In this document: in pieces, positions 1-7,682 of the stretch
Layout of the letters: each line of letters opens with the position of its first letter
Position numbering within the stretch: position 1 is the stretch's first letter
Assembly (NCBI GenBank): GCA_900551505.1
Contig: URWK01000011.1
Coordinates: 1 to 17,050, forward strand
Direction of reading: 5' to 3'
From: an uncultured Ruminococcus sp.
Lineage (GTDB): Bacteria; Bacillota; Clostridia; Oscillospirales; Ruminococcaceae
Length of the DNA stretch: 17,050 bases
The notes under the pieces: generated by a model
Told to the model about the DNA's origin: nothing
The model's input: only the letters and a program-made list of their open reading frames with translations
The model's database searches: none
Made by a program: the position numbers and the translations under genes

Positions 1-120
<120 letters not shown>

Positions 121-198
121 GTCCTTGGATAACGGGTATGTTTACCGTTCAGAAGATTTTTTAAATCGGATTAGCCCCAACTTTAAGGATATTAACCA

Positions 199-385
199 CC
201 GTTAAAAGCTTTCACGCCCCACTTAAAAAGTTTTCATCAATCCGCCCTATAGTTTTGAAGTTATACCGCCGTTAAAAGCTTCCACGCCCCCACTTAAAAA
301 GTTTTCATCAATCCGCCCCACAGTTTTGAAGTTATATCGCCGTTAAAAGCTTCCACACTCTGCACTTTTAAAACTTTCAAGCCCA
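199..385. repeat. Tandem direct repeats of about 70 bp (two full copies plus a degenerate third)
   Basis: Copy 1 spans 199-268 and copy 2 spans 269-339; both start CCGTTAAAAGCTT and share the segment CTTAAAAAGTTTTCATCAAT. Copy 3 (from 340) repeats the first 17 or so bases and then diverges within about 45 bp. Copies 1 and 2 differ at only a few positions, including one extra C. No reading frame runs through them. They lie upstream of the Ca2+ ATPase gene; whether they are regulatory, spacer repeats or a decayed element cannot be told. Confidence 0.85.
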
Positions 386-463
386 CCTCCACATCCTTCA
401 GTATGGAATAAATACAGGCTGAAAGGAATATTATTGAAGTAAAAAATAAAAGGAGAGAAAATA
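386..463 (+). promoter_or_regulatory. Leader of the Ca2+ ATPase gene with a strong ribosome binding site
   Basis: AGGAG at 451-455 lies 8 nt before the ATG at 464 and fixes that start. I see no convincing -35/-10 pair in the 78 bp before the gene, so the promoter may lie in or before the repeat array. Confidence 0.5.
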
Positions 464-3079
464 ATGCTGGGGCTTACGAGAACAAACGCAGAAAAACGGC
501 TTAAAGAAGACGGCAGAAACGTATTGGAAAGCAAAAAGTCAGCCGGAGCAATAAAAATATTCTTAGGGCAGTTCAGGGACATAATGGTAATAATCCTCCT
601 GTGTGCTACGGTAATATCCGTACTGCTTGGGGAAGTATGTGATGCAGTTACGATAATTCTGATAGTATTTCTCAATGCTGTTCTTGGATTCGTGCAGGAG
701 TACAAGACCGAAAAGACACTTGAAACGCTCAGAAATATGACCACGCCGACTGCAAAAGTATACCGTGACGGGAAACTTGAGGAAATCAGTTCGGAAGAAA
801 TAGTTTGCGGAGATATAGTTGAAATGGAGGCAGGCGACAAAGTTCCGGCAGACTGCGTTATTACGGAGGCGGGAAATGTAACCGCCGATGAGTCAATTCT
901 CACGGGTGAACCGATAGCAGTTCCGAAAAACAAGGGCAATGAATACGATACCGATAATTCGCTTAACAGGTCAACAATTCTCTACAGTGGTACGAACATT
1001 ACAAGGGGTCATGTTCAGGCAAAAGTAATTGCCACGGGTAAGAACACTCAAATCGGAAAAATTTCAGGAATGATTGCGGATATTGAGGAAACAGGAACGC
1101 CCTTGCAGAAACGACTCGGAGAACTCGGAAAGGTAGTTGCAATTATCTGTATAGCGGTTTGCGTAGTGGTATTTCTTGCAGGAGTGATAAGAGGTGAACC
1201 GGTCTTTGATATGCTTCTTACAGGGATAACTATAGCGATTGCGGCGATACCCGAAGGGCTTCCCGCAACTGTTACAATAGCACTTGCTCTGGCGGTGAAC
1301 AGAATGATGAGTGTGAACGCACTTGTAAATAAGCTTCACTCGGTCGAAACGCTCGGTTGTGCTTCCGTAATCTGTTCCGACAAGACGGGAACTATTACAG
1401 AAAATAAAATGACCGTTACGGAAATTTACACAGATGACAAGACTATTGAAGTAACGGGGCTTGGGTATAAAATCGCAGGTCAGATAAAATATGACGGTAA
1501 TACGATAAATCCCGTTTCATGCCCTCCGCTTACAGAACTCTTTAAGTGCGGAATACTTTGCAATAATGCAGAGATAACCACCGAAAACACCATTGCCACA
1601 AGAAACAGGGGAACGCTTGACACGGTCGGAGAATGGAAAACCACAGGTGACGCTACAGAAATTGCGATACTGGTAGCGGGTGTAAAGGGAGGGATTACTG
1701 CCGGAAGCCTTAAATATGAATACAGACGTATTAATGAAGAACCTTTCGACAGTCAGACGAAAATGATGAATGTTACTGTAAGGAGCAATTCCGGAAGTAT
1801 CACGACTTACATAAAAGGTGCTTCGGAAGTCATTATTCCAAAGTGCAGTTATATAATGAAAGGTAAGAATATTGAGAAACTCGGATATTCGGAGAGAAAC
1901 AGGCTTGAAAAGACGGTTAACGATATGTCCGACAAGGCTTTGAGAGTAATAGCATTTGCGAAGAAGAACGACAGCGACAATGCGGACAGCGGACTTATAT
2001 TTTTAGGGTTTATGGGAATGATTGACCCACCGAGAGAAGAAGCCAAAGAAGCTATAAGGCTTTGCAGAAAGGCAAGCATAAAGACAGTGATGATTACAGG
2101 CGACCACAGGAACACCGCTGTTGCAATCGCTAAAAAAGCAGGGCTTTTAATGGGCAAAAAGGCTATGACCGGCAAGGAGCTTGATGCACTGAGCGATGAA
2201 GAACTTGAGAATGTAATTGATGATTACACGGTTTTCGCAAGGGTAAGCCCTTCACACAAGTTAAGGCTTGTAAGGGCTTACAAGAAAAAAGGCAATATCG
2301 TAACAATGACCGGTGACGGCGTTAATGACGCTCCTGCCATAAAGGAAGCCGATGTAGGCGTTGCGATGGGGATAACGGGAACGGACGTTACGAAGGAATC
2401 CGCAGATGTGATATTGCTTGATGATAATTTCGCAACGCTTGTAAAGGCGGTAGAGCAGGGCAGAAGTATTTATTCAAATATCAGAAAGTTTGTGCGGTAT
2501 CTGCTTTCATGTAATATAGGAGAAGTGCTTACAATGTTTCTTGGGATAGTGCTTGGATTACCGGTGGTGCTGTTGCCGACACAATTATTGCTTGTAAATC
2601 TGGTAACTGACGGATTGCCTGCGATAGCACTGGGAGTAGAACCGCTTGACAGGGAAGTTATGAAAAGACCGCCCCGTAAACTCAATGAAAGTTTCTTTTC
2701 GGGCGGACTGGGCTTCAAGATTATATTCAGAGGGATAATGATAGGGCTTTGTACACTTGGGTCATTCATGCTTATACTTAAAAGCGGAGCGGGAATTTCG
2801 ACTGCAAGAACCGCAGGACTTATGACACTGGTAATTTCTCAGTTGCTTCATGTGTTTGAGTGCAAGGACGAAAAGGGAAATATCTTTACTGTTCATTACT
2901 TTAATAATATAAAGCTTATATTTGCAGTACTGGTTTCGGGAATAATAATTTTCGCATCTGTGTACTTTCCGCCTCTGAGAACTATATTTGAAACAGTTCC
3001 GCTGAATGCGGAGGAATTAGGAATATCTCTTGGTTTTGCGTTTATTATGCCGATAATCAATTGCATAGTAAGGGTTTAA
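464..3079 (+). CDS. P-type Ca2+-transporting ATPase (type II, SERCA/PMCA-like)
   Basis: Predicted ATP-driven cation pump of the cytoplasmic membrane, most likely exporting Ca2+. The 871-residue length is usual for bacterial type II ATPases. Visible in order: an N-terminal cation ATPase region starting GLTRTNAEKRLKEDG; the actuator TGE loop (147-149); the M4 PEGLP motif (263-267); the phosphorylation motif DKTGTIT with acceptor D306; a nucleotide-binding region with KGAS; the hinge TGDGVND (616-622); and M5-M10. Ion ligands match SERCA at M4 (E264), M5 (N684, E687) and M6 (N712, T715, D716). In M8 a Gln (Q793) sits where SERCA has its site-I Glu, as in one-site PMCA pumps. The ATG at 464 has AGGAG 8 nt upstream. 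It appears monocistronic. Calcium specificity is inferred from the motifs; Mn2+ or another cation is possible. Confidence 0.93.
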   Translation: MLGLTRTNAEKRLKEDGRNVLESKKSAGAIKIFLGQFRDIMVIILLCATVISVLLGEVCDAVTIILIVFLNAVLGFVQEYKTEKTLETLRNMTTPTAKVYRDGKLEEISSEEIVCGDIVEMEAGDKVPADCVITEAGNVTADESILTGEPIAVPKNKGNEYDTDNSLNRSTILYSGTNITRGHVQAKVIATGKNTQIGKISGMIADIEETGTPLQKRLGELGKVVAIICIAVCVVVFLAGVIRGEPVFDMLLTGITIAIAAIPEGLPATVTIALALAVNRMMSVNALVNKLHSVETLGCASVICSDKTGTITENKMTVTEIYTDDKTIEVTGLGYKIAGQIKYDGNTINPVSCPPLTELFKCGILCNNAEITTENTIATRNRGTLDTVGEWKTTGDATEIAILVAGVKGGITAGSLKYEYRRINEEPFDSQTKMMNVTVRSNSGSITTYIKGASEVIIPKCSYIMKGKNIEKLGYSERNRLEKTVNDMSDKALRVIAFAKKNDSDNADSGLIFLGFMGMIDPPREEAKEAIRLCRKASIKTVMITGDHRNTAVAIAKKAGLLMGKKAMTGKELDALSDEELENVIDDYTVFARVSPSHKLRLVRAYKKKGNIVTMTGDGVNDAPAIKEADVGVAMGITGTDVTKESADVILLDDNFATLVKAVEQGRSIYSNIRKFVRYLLSCNIGEVLTMFLGIVLGLPVVLLPTQLLLVNLVTDGLPAIALGVEPLDREVMKRPPRKLNESFFSGGLGFKIIFRGIMIGLCTLGSFMLILKSGAGISTARTAGLMTLVISQLLHVFECKDEKGNIFTVHYFNNIKLIFAVLVSGIIIFASVYFPPLRTIFETVPLNAEELGISLGFAFIMPIINCIVRV

Positions 3080-3127
3080 AGGGACAAAATGCACAAAGAT
3101 TTTACAGAAAATTTTTCTTGCAGGCTC

Positions 3128-3156
3128 TTGATTTTTTGTTTCCCGTGTGTTACAAT
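3128..3156 (+). promoter_or_regulatory. Sigma-70-type promoter for the ferredoxin gene
   Basis: TTGATT (3128-3133) and TACAAT (3151-3156) are separated by 17 bp, a near-consensus vegetative promoter. It would give a leader of roughly 85 nt before the ferredoxin ATG. Confidence 0.7.
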
Positions 3157-3165
3157 ATAAATCAA

Positions 3166-3210
3166 GCCGAAATGATAATATGAATTTCGGCGATGTTACG
3201 GAATGTAACA
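3166..3210 (+). promoter_or_regulatory. Two hairpins in the ferredoxin 5' leader
   Basis: GCCGAAAT (3166-3173) pairs perfectly with ATTTCGGC (3184-3191) around a 10-nt loop. TGTTAC (3194-3199) pairs with GTAACA (3205-3210) around a 5-nt loop. Both lie between the promoter and the ribosome binding site. Neither is followed by a T-run, so they do not look like terminators. They may stabilise the mRNA or bind a regulator; this is inference only. Confidence 0.5.
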
Positions 3211-3249
3211 CATAAGATTAAAAATACTTAAATCATGGAGGTAAAAATC

Positions 3250-3420
3250 ATGGCTTATAAAATTTCTGACGAATGTCTCGGTTGCGGTACTTGTGCAGGT
3301 GAATGCCCGGCAGGTGCTATTTCTGAAGCAGACGGCAAATATGCAATCAACGCTGACGAATGTCTTTCATGCGGAGCTTGTGCAGGTGCCTGTCCTGTAG
3401 GAGCAATCTCTGAAGAATAA
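3250..3420 (+). CDS. Clostridial-type 2[4Fe-4S] ferredoxin
   Basis: Small soluble electron carrier of anaerobic metabolism. The 56 residues hold two complete CxxCxxCxxxCP cluster motifs, at C9/C12/C15/C19 and C38/C41/C44/C48, the internal duplication typical of clostridial ferredoxins. An in-frame ATG at 3235 also exists, but GGAGG (3237-3241) overlaps it and sits 8 nt before the ATG at 3250, so 3250 is the better start. The gene has its own promoter (3128-3156) and its own terminator (3446-3475), so it is probably transcribed alone. Partner enzymes, such as pyruvate:ferredoxin oxidoreductase or a hydrogenase, are not in the window. Confidence 0.95.
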   Translation: MAYKISDECLGCGTCAGECPAGAISEADGKYAINADECLSCGACAGACPVGAISEE

Positions 3421-3445
3421 TTCTTCACATTCAAATTAAAAACTC

Positions 3446-3476
3446 AACGGCATTCCTTTTCCGGAATGCCGTTTTT
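3446..3476 (+). terminator. Rho-independent terminator between the convergent ferredoxin and mazF genes
   Basis: AACGGCATTCC (3446-3456) pairs with GGAATGCCGTT (3463-3473) around a 6-nt loop, and the stem runs into TTTTT on the plus strand. The opposite flank is A-rich (AAAAACTC), so it may also stop transcription of the minus-strand mazF gene, whose stop codon lies 3 bp beyond. Confidence 0.88.
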
Positions 3477-3478
3477 GA

Positions 3479-3823
3479 TTAACTCAGACCAAAGCTTATT
3501 GAAAGAGCGGTGTTGACCTTGGTCATGGAATTCAGGTCAAGTTCACCCATTCTTTCTTTAAGTCTTTTTTTGTCAATGGTGCGGATTTGCTCAAGCAGTA
3601 CAACGCTGTCCTTTGAGAGTCCGCATGAATCGGCTTCAAGCTCTATATGAGTCGGAAGTTTTGCTTTTTCACGCTGGCTTGTGATAGCAGCCGCAATAAC
3701 TGTCGGACTATGCTTGTTTCCGACATCATTCTGAACAATAAGTACGGGTCTTACTCCGCCCTGTTCCGAGCCGACAACGGGACTTAAATCCGCATAATAA
3801 ATTTCTCCCCTTTTTACAGACAT
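3479..3823 (-). CDS. mazF: MazF/EndoA-type mRNA interferase (PemK family)
   Basis: Predicted sequence-specific single-strand endoribonuclease of the MazF/PemK/CcdB fold. The 114 residues follow Bacillus subtilis MazF (EndoA) closely: an N-terminal VKRGEIYYADLSPVVGSEQG block, then RPVLIVQND, AAITSQ and EQIRTIDK. R25 and T48 fall at the positions known to be catalytic in the B. subtilis enzyme. A GTG at 3832 is also in frame, but GGGAG (3836-3832, minus strand) lies 8 nt before the ATG at 3823, so that start is preferred. No MazE/EndoAI-like antitoxin reading frame is visible upstream on the minus strand (3824-4139). The antitoxin is therefore absent, encoded elsewhere or too diverged to recognise. 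Confidence 0.93.
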   Translation of the reverse strand: MSVKRGEIYYADLSPVVGSEQGGVRPVLIVQNDVGNKHSPTVIAAAITSQREKAKLPTHIELEADSCGLSKDSVVLLEQIRTIDKKRLKERMGELDLNSMTKVNTALSISFGLS

Positions 3824-4139
3824 AAAAGACACTCCCGATAAATAAAAATTAATGAAAACGGCGGAAAGCCTTGCATAAGTATTATTGACGGAAAGAAGCC
3901 GGTTTAAACATCACGGAAAATTTTTGTGGCTCATGGTTATAATATGCGGGTACTGCCTGAAAAGTAACACTTGCCGGATGGTATAATCAGCGGTTTTAAG
4001 GGTAATTCTAAGTACACTTTTTCTCAGAACTATAAAATTCAGAAAAATCATTTGATAATTCATAATAGTTATGTTATACTATAACAACAAGAGGCTTATT
4101 GAAAGCTGATACAAGATTTTTGATAACGGTGGTGAGAAA
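3824..4139. other. Divergent intergenic region between mazF and the lipoprotein operon
   Basis: No coding region of credible length was found on either strand in these 316 bp. The plus strand holds a strong promoter (4052-4080). It also has two further TATAAT boxes, at 3938-3943 and 3982-3987; the second is preceded by TGg, an extended -10 form, but neither has a good -35. I could not identify a convincing promoter for mazF on the minus strand. Confidence 0.5.
4052..4080 (+). promoter_or_regulatory. Sigma-70-type promoter of the lipoprotein/two-component/recA unit
   Basis: TTGATA (4052-4057) and TATACT (4075-4080) are 17 bp apart, close to consensus. Transcription would start near 4087, about 50 nt before the first gene. 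No equally good promoter was seen in the short gaps before recX ends, so it may serve the whole run of genes. Confidence 0.72.
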
Positions 4140-5468
4140 TTGAACAGAAAATCGGTAATCGTATTCTTGCTGGAGATACTCACAACTCTTTTTCTTGGGG
4201 GGTGCGGGTTCAGTGCGGGAATTGATACGATGATGAAGCCTCCGAAACTGAATGTTGAACAGGAACAGATTTATTCGGCACTTACGGAGAGGATAGGTTC
4301 TAAAGTAAGCCTCAAATATCCCAAGTCAGGCGATTATCTTTCAGCATTTATTATTTCTGATATAGACGAAGAACCCACGAATGAAGCAATAGTTTTCTAT
4401 GAACGTACAGGGCTTACAACAACTGATGAACCTTCACTGAGGATAAACATTCTCGACCAGAGAAAGAACGGTTGGGAATCTGTTTATGACTATGCGGTTG
4501 CGGACGGTTCGGAAATCGAGAAAGTTATGATTTCAAAGCTCGGCAGTTCCGATAAGTTCAATATAATTGTCGGTTACAGTACCATAAACCAGAGTGAGAA
4601 GAAAGTCGGCGTTTATCAATATGAAGACGGAGTACTTACAAATACTTTAAGCAGCCGTTATTCAATGATGGATATAACGGACATAGACGGTAACGGTCAG
4701 AATGAACTTCTGATAGTCAGCAACAAGAATGCTTCACAGCCTGCCCAGGCTCATATGTATATGTTGCAGAGTGACAATCTGCATTATATTGACGCAGTGG
4801 CGAACCTTAGCGAGAATGCCACGGAATACAGCAACATTATGTATGGTAAGGTCAATGACAAGACCACCGCAATATTCATTGACAGTATTGTGGGAACAGG
4901 TACGATACAGACGGAAGTTCTCTATCCGCAGGAACAGGAACTTAAAAAAGCTTTCACGGATACATCAGTCATTGCAAAGACTGTCAGACCTTCGAGTTAC
5001 GCAAGTGCGGACGTAGACAATGACGGTCAGATTGAAATACCTGTTCCGGAAGTTTTTCTCGGTTATGACGATATGCCCGAAACGGAACAATTGCAGGCTA
5101 CGGCGTGGTATATCTGCGAAAACGGAAGCCTTACAAGAAAATATTCGGGTTATTACAATACCTTACACGGCTATGCGTTTATGTTGCCAAGCAGGTGGCA
5201 GGGGCAAGTTACCATAAAAACAGATAATATAACCGATGAAATTATTTTCTGCAAATATGAGGGTGCTATAACCGACAATATGACGGAACTTATGAGAATT
5301 TCAGTGACTGACAGGAAACTGTCGGACAGCAAGCTTGAGGAAGGTTATCAGATAATCAGAACAAAAAGCGACACTGATTATATGGTTAGGATTTGCGAAA
5401 ATGAGTCCGAACCACTGACACCGACCATAAGCGAAATAATGTTCAATTTTTTCCTGATTGAAAAATAA
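4140..5468 (+). CDS. Predicted lipoprotein of unknown function with Ca-loop-like repeats
   Basis: I do not recognise a named family. The N-terminus is a lipoprotein signal: a basic start, a hydrophobic stretch, then LFLGGC, with C22 the likely lipidated cysteine. It should be anchored on the outer face of the membrane. Two DxDGNG/DxDNDG loops (181-186 and 291-296), each followed by a Q-x-E pattern, resemble the calcium loops of FG-GAP/VCBS propeller repeats, so a beta-propeller-like ectodomain is possible. A separate C-terminal region begins around YAFMLPSRW. The start is TTG at 4140, chosen because GGTGG (4128-4132) precedes it and because the lipobox needs this N-terminus. It is first in an operon with a response regulator and histidine kinase, so it may be an accessory signal-input or target protein for them (inference). 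Confidence 0.8.
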   Translation: MNRKSVIVFLLEILTTLFLGGCGFSAGIDTMMKPPKLNVEQEQIYSALTERIGSKVSLKYPKSGDYLSAFIISDIDEEPTNEAIVFYERTGLTTTDEPSLRINILDQRKNGWESVYDYAVADGSEIEKVMISKLGSSDKFNIIVGYSTINQSEKKVGVYQYEDGVLTNTLSSRYSMMDITDIDGNGQNELLIVSNKNASQPAQAHMYMLQSDNLHYIDAVANLSENATEYSNIMYGKVNDKTTAIFIDSIVGTGTIQTEVLYPQEQELKKAFTDTSVIAKTVRPSSYASADVDNDGQIEIPVPEVFLGYDDMPETEQLQATAWYICENGSLTRKYSGYYNTLHGYAFMLPSRWQGQVTIKTDNITDEIIFCKYEGAITDNMTELMRISVTDRKLSDSKLEEGYQIIRTKSDTDYMVRICENESEPLTPTISEIMFNFFLIEK

Positions 5469-5495
5469 TAGAAATGCAAAGAGAGAGTGAAGCAG

Positions 5496-6203
5496 ATGAA
5501 AAAGATACTTGTATGTGAAGATGAAGACGTAATAAGGGACTTTGTGGTAATAAACCTTAAAAGAGCAGGTTATGAAGTAGTTGATGTAAATTGCGGAGAA
5601 GACGCACTTAAAACATTTGATGAGGCAAACGGCAGTTTTGATATAGCATTGCTTGATATAATGATGCCGGGAATAGACGGCTTTGCGGTCTGCAAGAAAC
5701 TCAGGGAAAAGAGTTCCACACTCGGAATAATAATGCTTACCGCAAGGACTCAGGAAATGGACAAGGTCAGCGGTCTTATGATAGGAGCGGATGACTATAT
5801 TACCAAGCCTTTTTCACCGTCCGAACTGACAGCGAGAGTTGACGCAATTTACAGAAGGGTATGCATGAGCTTTGCTAAACCGGAAAAAAATCCGGTTATC
5901 GAATCAGGGCCGTTCACGCTTAACCTAAAAAGCAGAACGGTTTCAAAGAACGGGAAACTTGTGGAACTCACGCAGGTTGAATATCAGATACTTGAATACT
6001 TCATGAGCAACAAGAATACAGCCCTTGACCGTTCAAGTATTCTCAATCATATCTGGGGCGAAAGCTATTTCGGCGATGACAAGATTGTTGACGTGAATAT
6101 AAGAAGAATCAGAATGAAAATAGAAGATGAACCTTCAAACCCGAAATACATTATAACAATCTGGGGCTATGGCTACAAATGGAATGACAAACATTCGTCA
6201 TAA
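5496..6203 (+). CDS. OmpR/PhoB-family response regulator
   Basis: Predicted DNA-binding transcription factor of a two-component system. The receiver domain (about 1-120) has the acidic pocket E8/D9, phospho-acceptor D54 in LLDIMMPG, T82 and K104 in TKPF. The winged-helix effector domain (about 135-230) carries the EYQILEYF and VDVNIRRIRMKI helices and ends with the GYGYKW wing. A GTG at 5487 is in frame, but the GAGAGAG stretch overlaps it and is correctly spaced for the ATG at 5496, giving 235 residues. It lies 27 nt after the lipoprotein gene and 21 nt before the kinase gene, so the three are very probably co-transcribed. Target genes are unknown. Confidence 0.95.
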   Translation: MKKILVCEDEDVIRDFVVINLKRAGYEVVDVNCGEDALKTFDEANGSFDIALLDIMMPGIDGFAVCKKLREKSSTLGIIMLTARTQEMDKVSGLMIGADDYITKPFSPSELTARVDAIYRRVCMSFAKPEKNPVIESGPFTLNLKSRTVSKNGKLVELTQVEYQILEYFMSNKNTALDRSSILNHIWGESYFGDDKIVDVNIRRIRMKIEDEPSNPKYIITIWGYGYKWNDKHSS

Positions 6204-6224
6204 CCGCAGAAAAGAAGTGTGACA

Positions 6225-7667
6225 ATGAAATTGAAGAAAAGCATCATAGGAAGATGGCTGTTCAATAATTTAAGTGTGGTTGTGATAATACTTTTCATAG
6301 CAGAAATAGCCTTTATCGTGTCCGCACAAAATTATTACTACAGCTCAGCCAAACAATATATGATTTCAAAAGTCAATGCGGTTGCGGGAATGTTGTCGAG
6401 GTATTCGGACGATACTTCAATTAATTTTTCCGTTGAAGTTCGCAACATGGTTGAAAATTTTTCCGACAAGGATAAAATCGAACTTATGGCGATAAACTCA
6501 AAGGGCAGAATAGTACTTACATCTTCGGGTTTTTCACCGCAGTCGGAACAGAAAATGCCCGATTACGATGAAGCTATGGAAGAATTTGAGGAAACGGCAA
6601 CGGTTTCTCACGGGTACTTTGTGGGGAAATCCGAAAACGGCGAAAAGATTATGGCGATAACTTACCCGATAATCTCAATGAACATAAACGGCGAATATTC
6701 GGCGATAAGGGCGGTTGTTTCGCTGACTGACATAGATGACCACCTTACAATGCTTATACTTACCGTAACGGCTGTATGCATTGCGATAATGCTTATACTT
6801 ATTTCATCGGGAATATACTTTATTTCTTCGATACTCACGCCGATAAAGCAGATAAGCGAAACTACCGCTAAATTTGCAAAGGGCGACTTCAGCGAGAGGA
6901 TAGAAAATGACAGCGAAGACGAAATAGGTAATCTCTGTACCGCAATAAATCATATGGCAAATGAACTTTCAGTAGCGGAGAATATGAAGAATGAATTTAT
7001 TTCCTCCGTATCGCACGAACTGAGAACACCGCTTACGGCAATAAAGGGATGGGCGGAAACCTTGAAAGAGGATAATGACAAGGAAACCACGGACAAGGGT
7101 ATCAGGGTAATTGTCAATGAAACCGAAAGACTTTCACAAATGGTTGAGGAATTACTTGACTTTTCCAGAATGCAGAACGGCAAATTCAGGCTTGAGATGG
7201 CGGAAATGGACGTTCTTGCGGAACTGGGCGATGCGGTACTTATCTATGATGAGAAGTCAAAGCGTGAAAATATAGAGCTTTTGTATGATGAACCCGAAAT
7301 GTTGCCTTTCGTGTACGGCGACAAGAACAGAATAAGACAGGTCTTTATAAATATTATCGACAATGCTATAAAGTATTCGGATAAAGGCGGAAAAGTCGTT
7401 GTTACCGCCACGCAGTCGGGCGAGAATGTCAGAATTACCATAGCTGATAACGGTTGTGGCATAAAGGAAAGCGACCTCCCGAAAGTAAAGACAAAATTCT
7501 ATAAAGCTAACCACACAAGGAGAGGTTCAGGCATAGGGCTTGCAGTGGCGGACGAGATTATAACAATGCACGGCGGAACTCTGGAAGTGAAAAGTAAAGA
7601 AAATGTCGGTACAACCGTTATAATAACCTTATCGCCATCACATAAAAATCAGCAATCCGAAAACTGA
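6225..7667 (+). CDS. Membrane sensor histidine kinase (HAMP, HisKA, HATPase_c)
   Basis: Predicted cognate kinase of the preceding response regulator. Two membrane segments (about 12-34 and 174-203) flank an extracytoplasmic sensor domain of about 140 residues. They are followed by a HAMP linker, a HisKA domain with phospho-acceptor H264 in SHELRTP, and a HATPase domain. The latter has an N-box N376/N380 (NIIDNAIKY), a G1 box DNGCGI (408-413) and a G2 box GSGIGL. All the core motifs are present. A GTG at 6219 is in frame, but the ATG at 6225 is preferred; the ribosome binding site is weak (AAGAAG). The overall architecture resembles PhoR/WalK kinases, but the ligand cannot be predicted. Length is 480 residues from this ATG. 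Confidence 0.94.
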   Translation: MKLKKSIIGRWLFNNLSVVVIILFIAEIAFIVSAQNYYYSSAKQYMISKVNAVAGMLSRYSDDTSINFSVEVRNMVENFSDKDKIELMAINSKGRIVLTSSGFSPQSEQKMPDYDEAMEEFEETATVSHGYFVGKSENGEKIMAITYPIISMNINGEYSAIRAVVSLTDIDDHLTMLILTVTAVCIAIMLILISSGIYFISSILTPIKQISETTAKFAKGDFSERIENDSEDEIGNLCTAINHMANELSVAENMKNEFISSVSHELRTPLTAIKGWAETLKEDNDKETTDKGIRVIVNETERLSQMVEELLDFSRMQNGKFRLEMAEMDVLAELGDAVLIYDEKSKRENIELLYDEPEMLPFVYGDKNRIRQVFINIIDNAIKYSDKGGKVVVTATQSGENVRITIADNGCGIKESDLPKVKTKFYKANHTRRGSGIGLAVADEIITMHGGTLEVKSKENVGTTVIITLSPSHKNQQSEN

Positions 7668-7682
7668 GGAAAGGAAATTTAA

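Noticed and set aside
199..385. CRISPR array
   Set aside because: The copies are directly adjacent near-identical 70-bp units without short repeats separated by unique spacers, and no cas genes are present.
343..939. 198-residue minus-strand reading frame overlapping the 5' part of the Ca2+ ATPase
   Set aside because: It is antisense to a clear gene and shows no recognisable motif; a frame shadow.
3235..3249. Upstream ATG as ferredoxin start
   Set aside because: It overlaps the GGAGG that is well placed for the ATG at 3250, and adds residues not usual for this ferredoxin family.
3235..3420. Ferredoxin leader as a known riboswitch
   Set aside because: Only two simple hairpins are seen; no conserved aptamer core of any class I know could be recognised.
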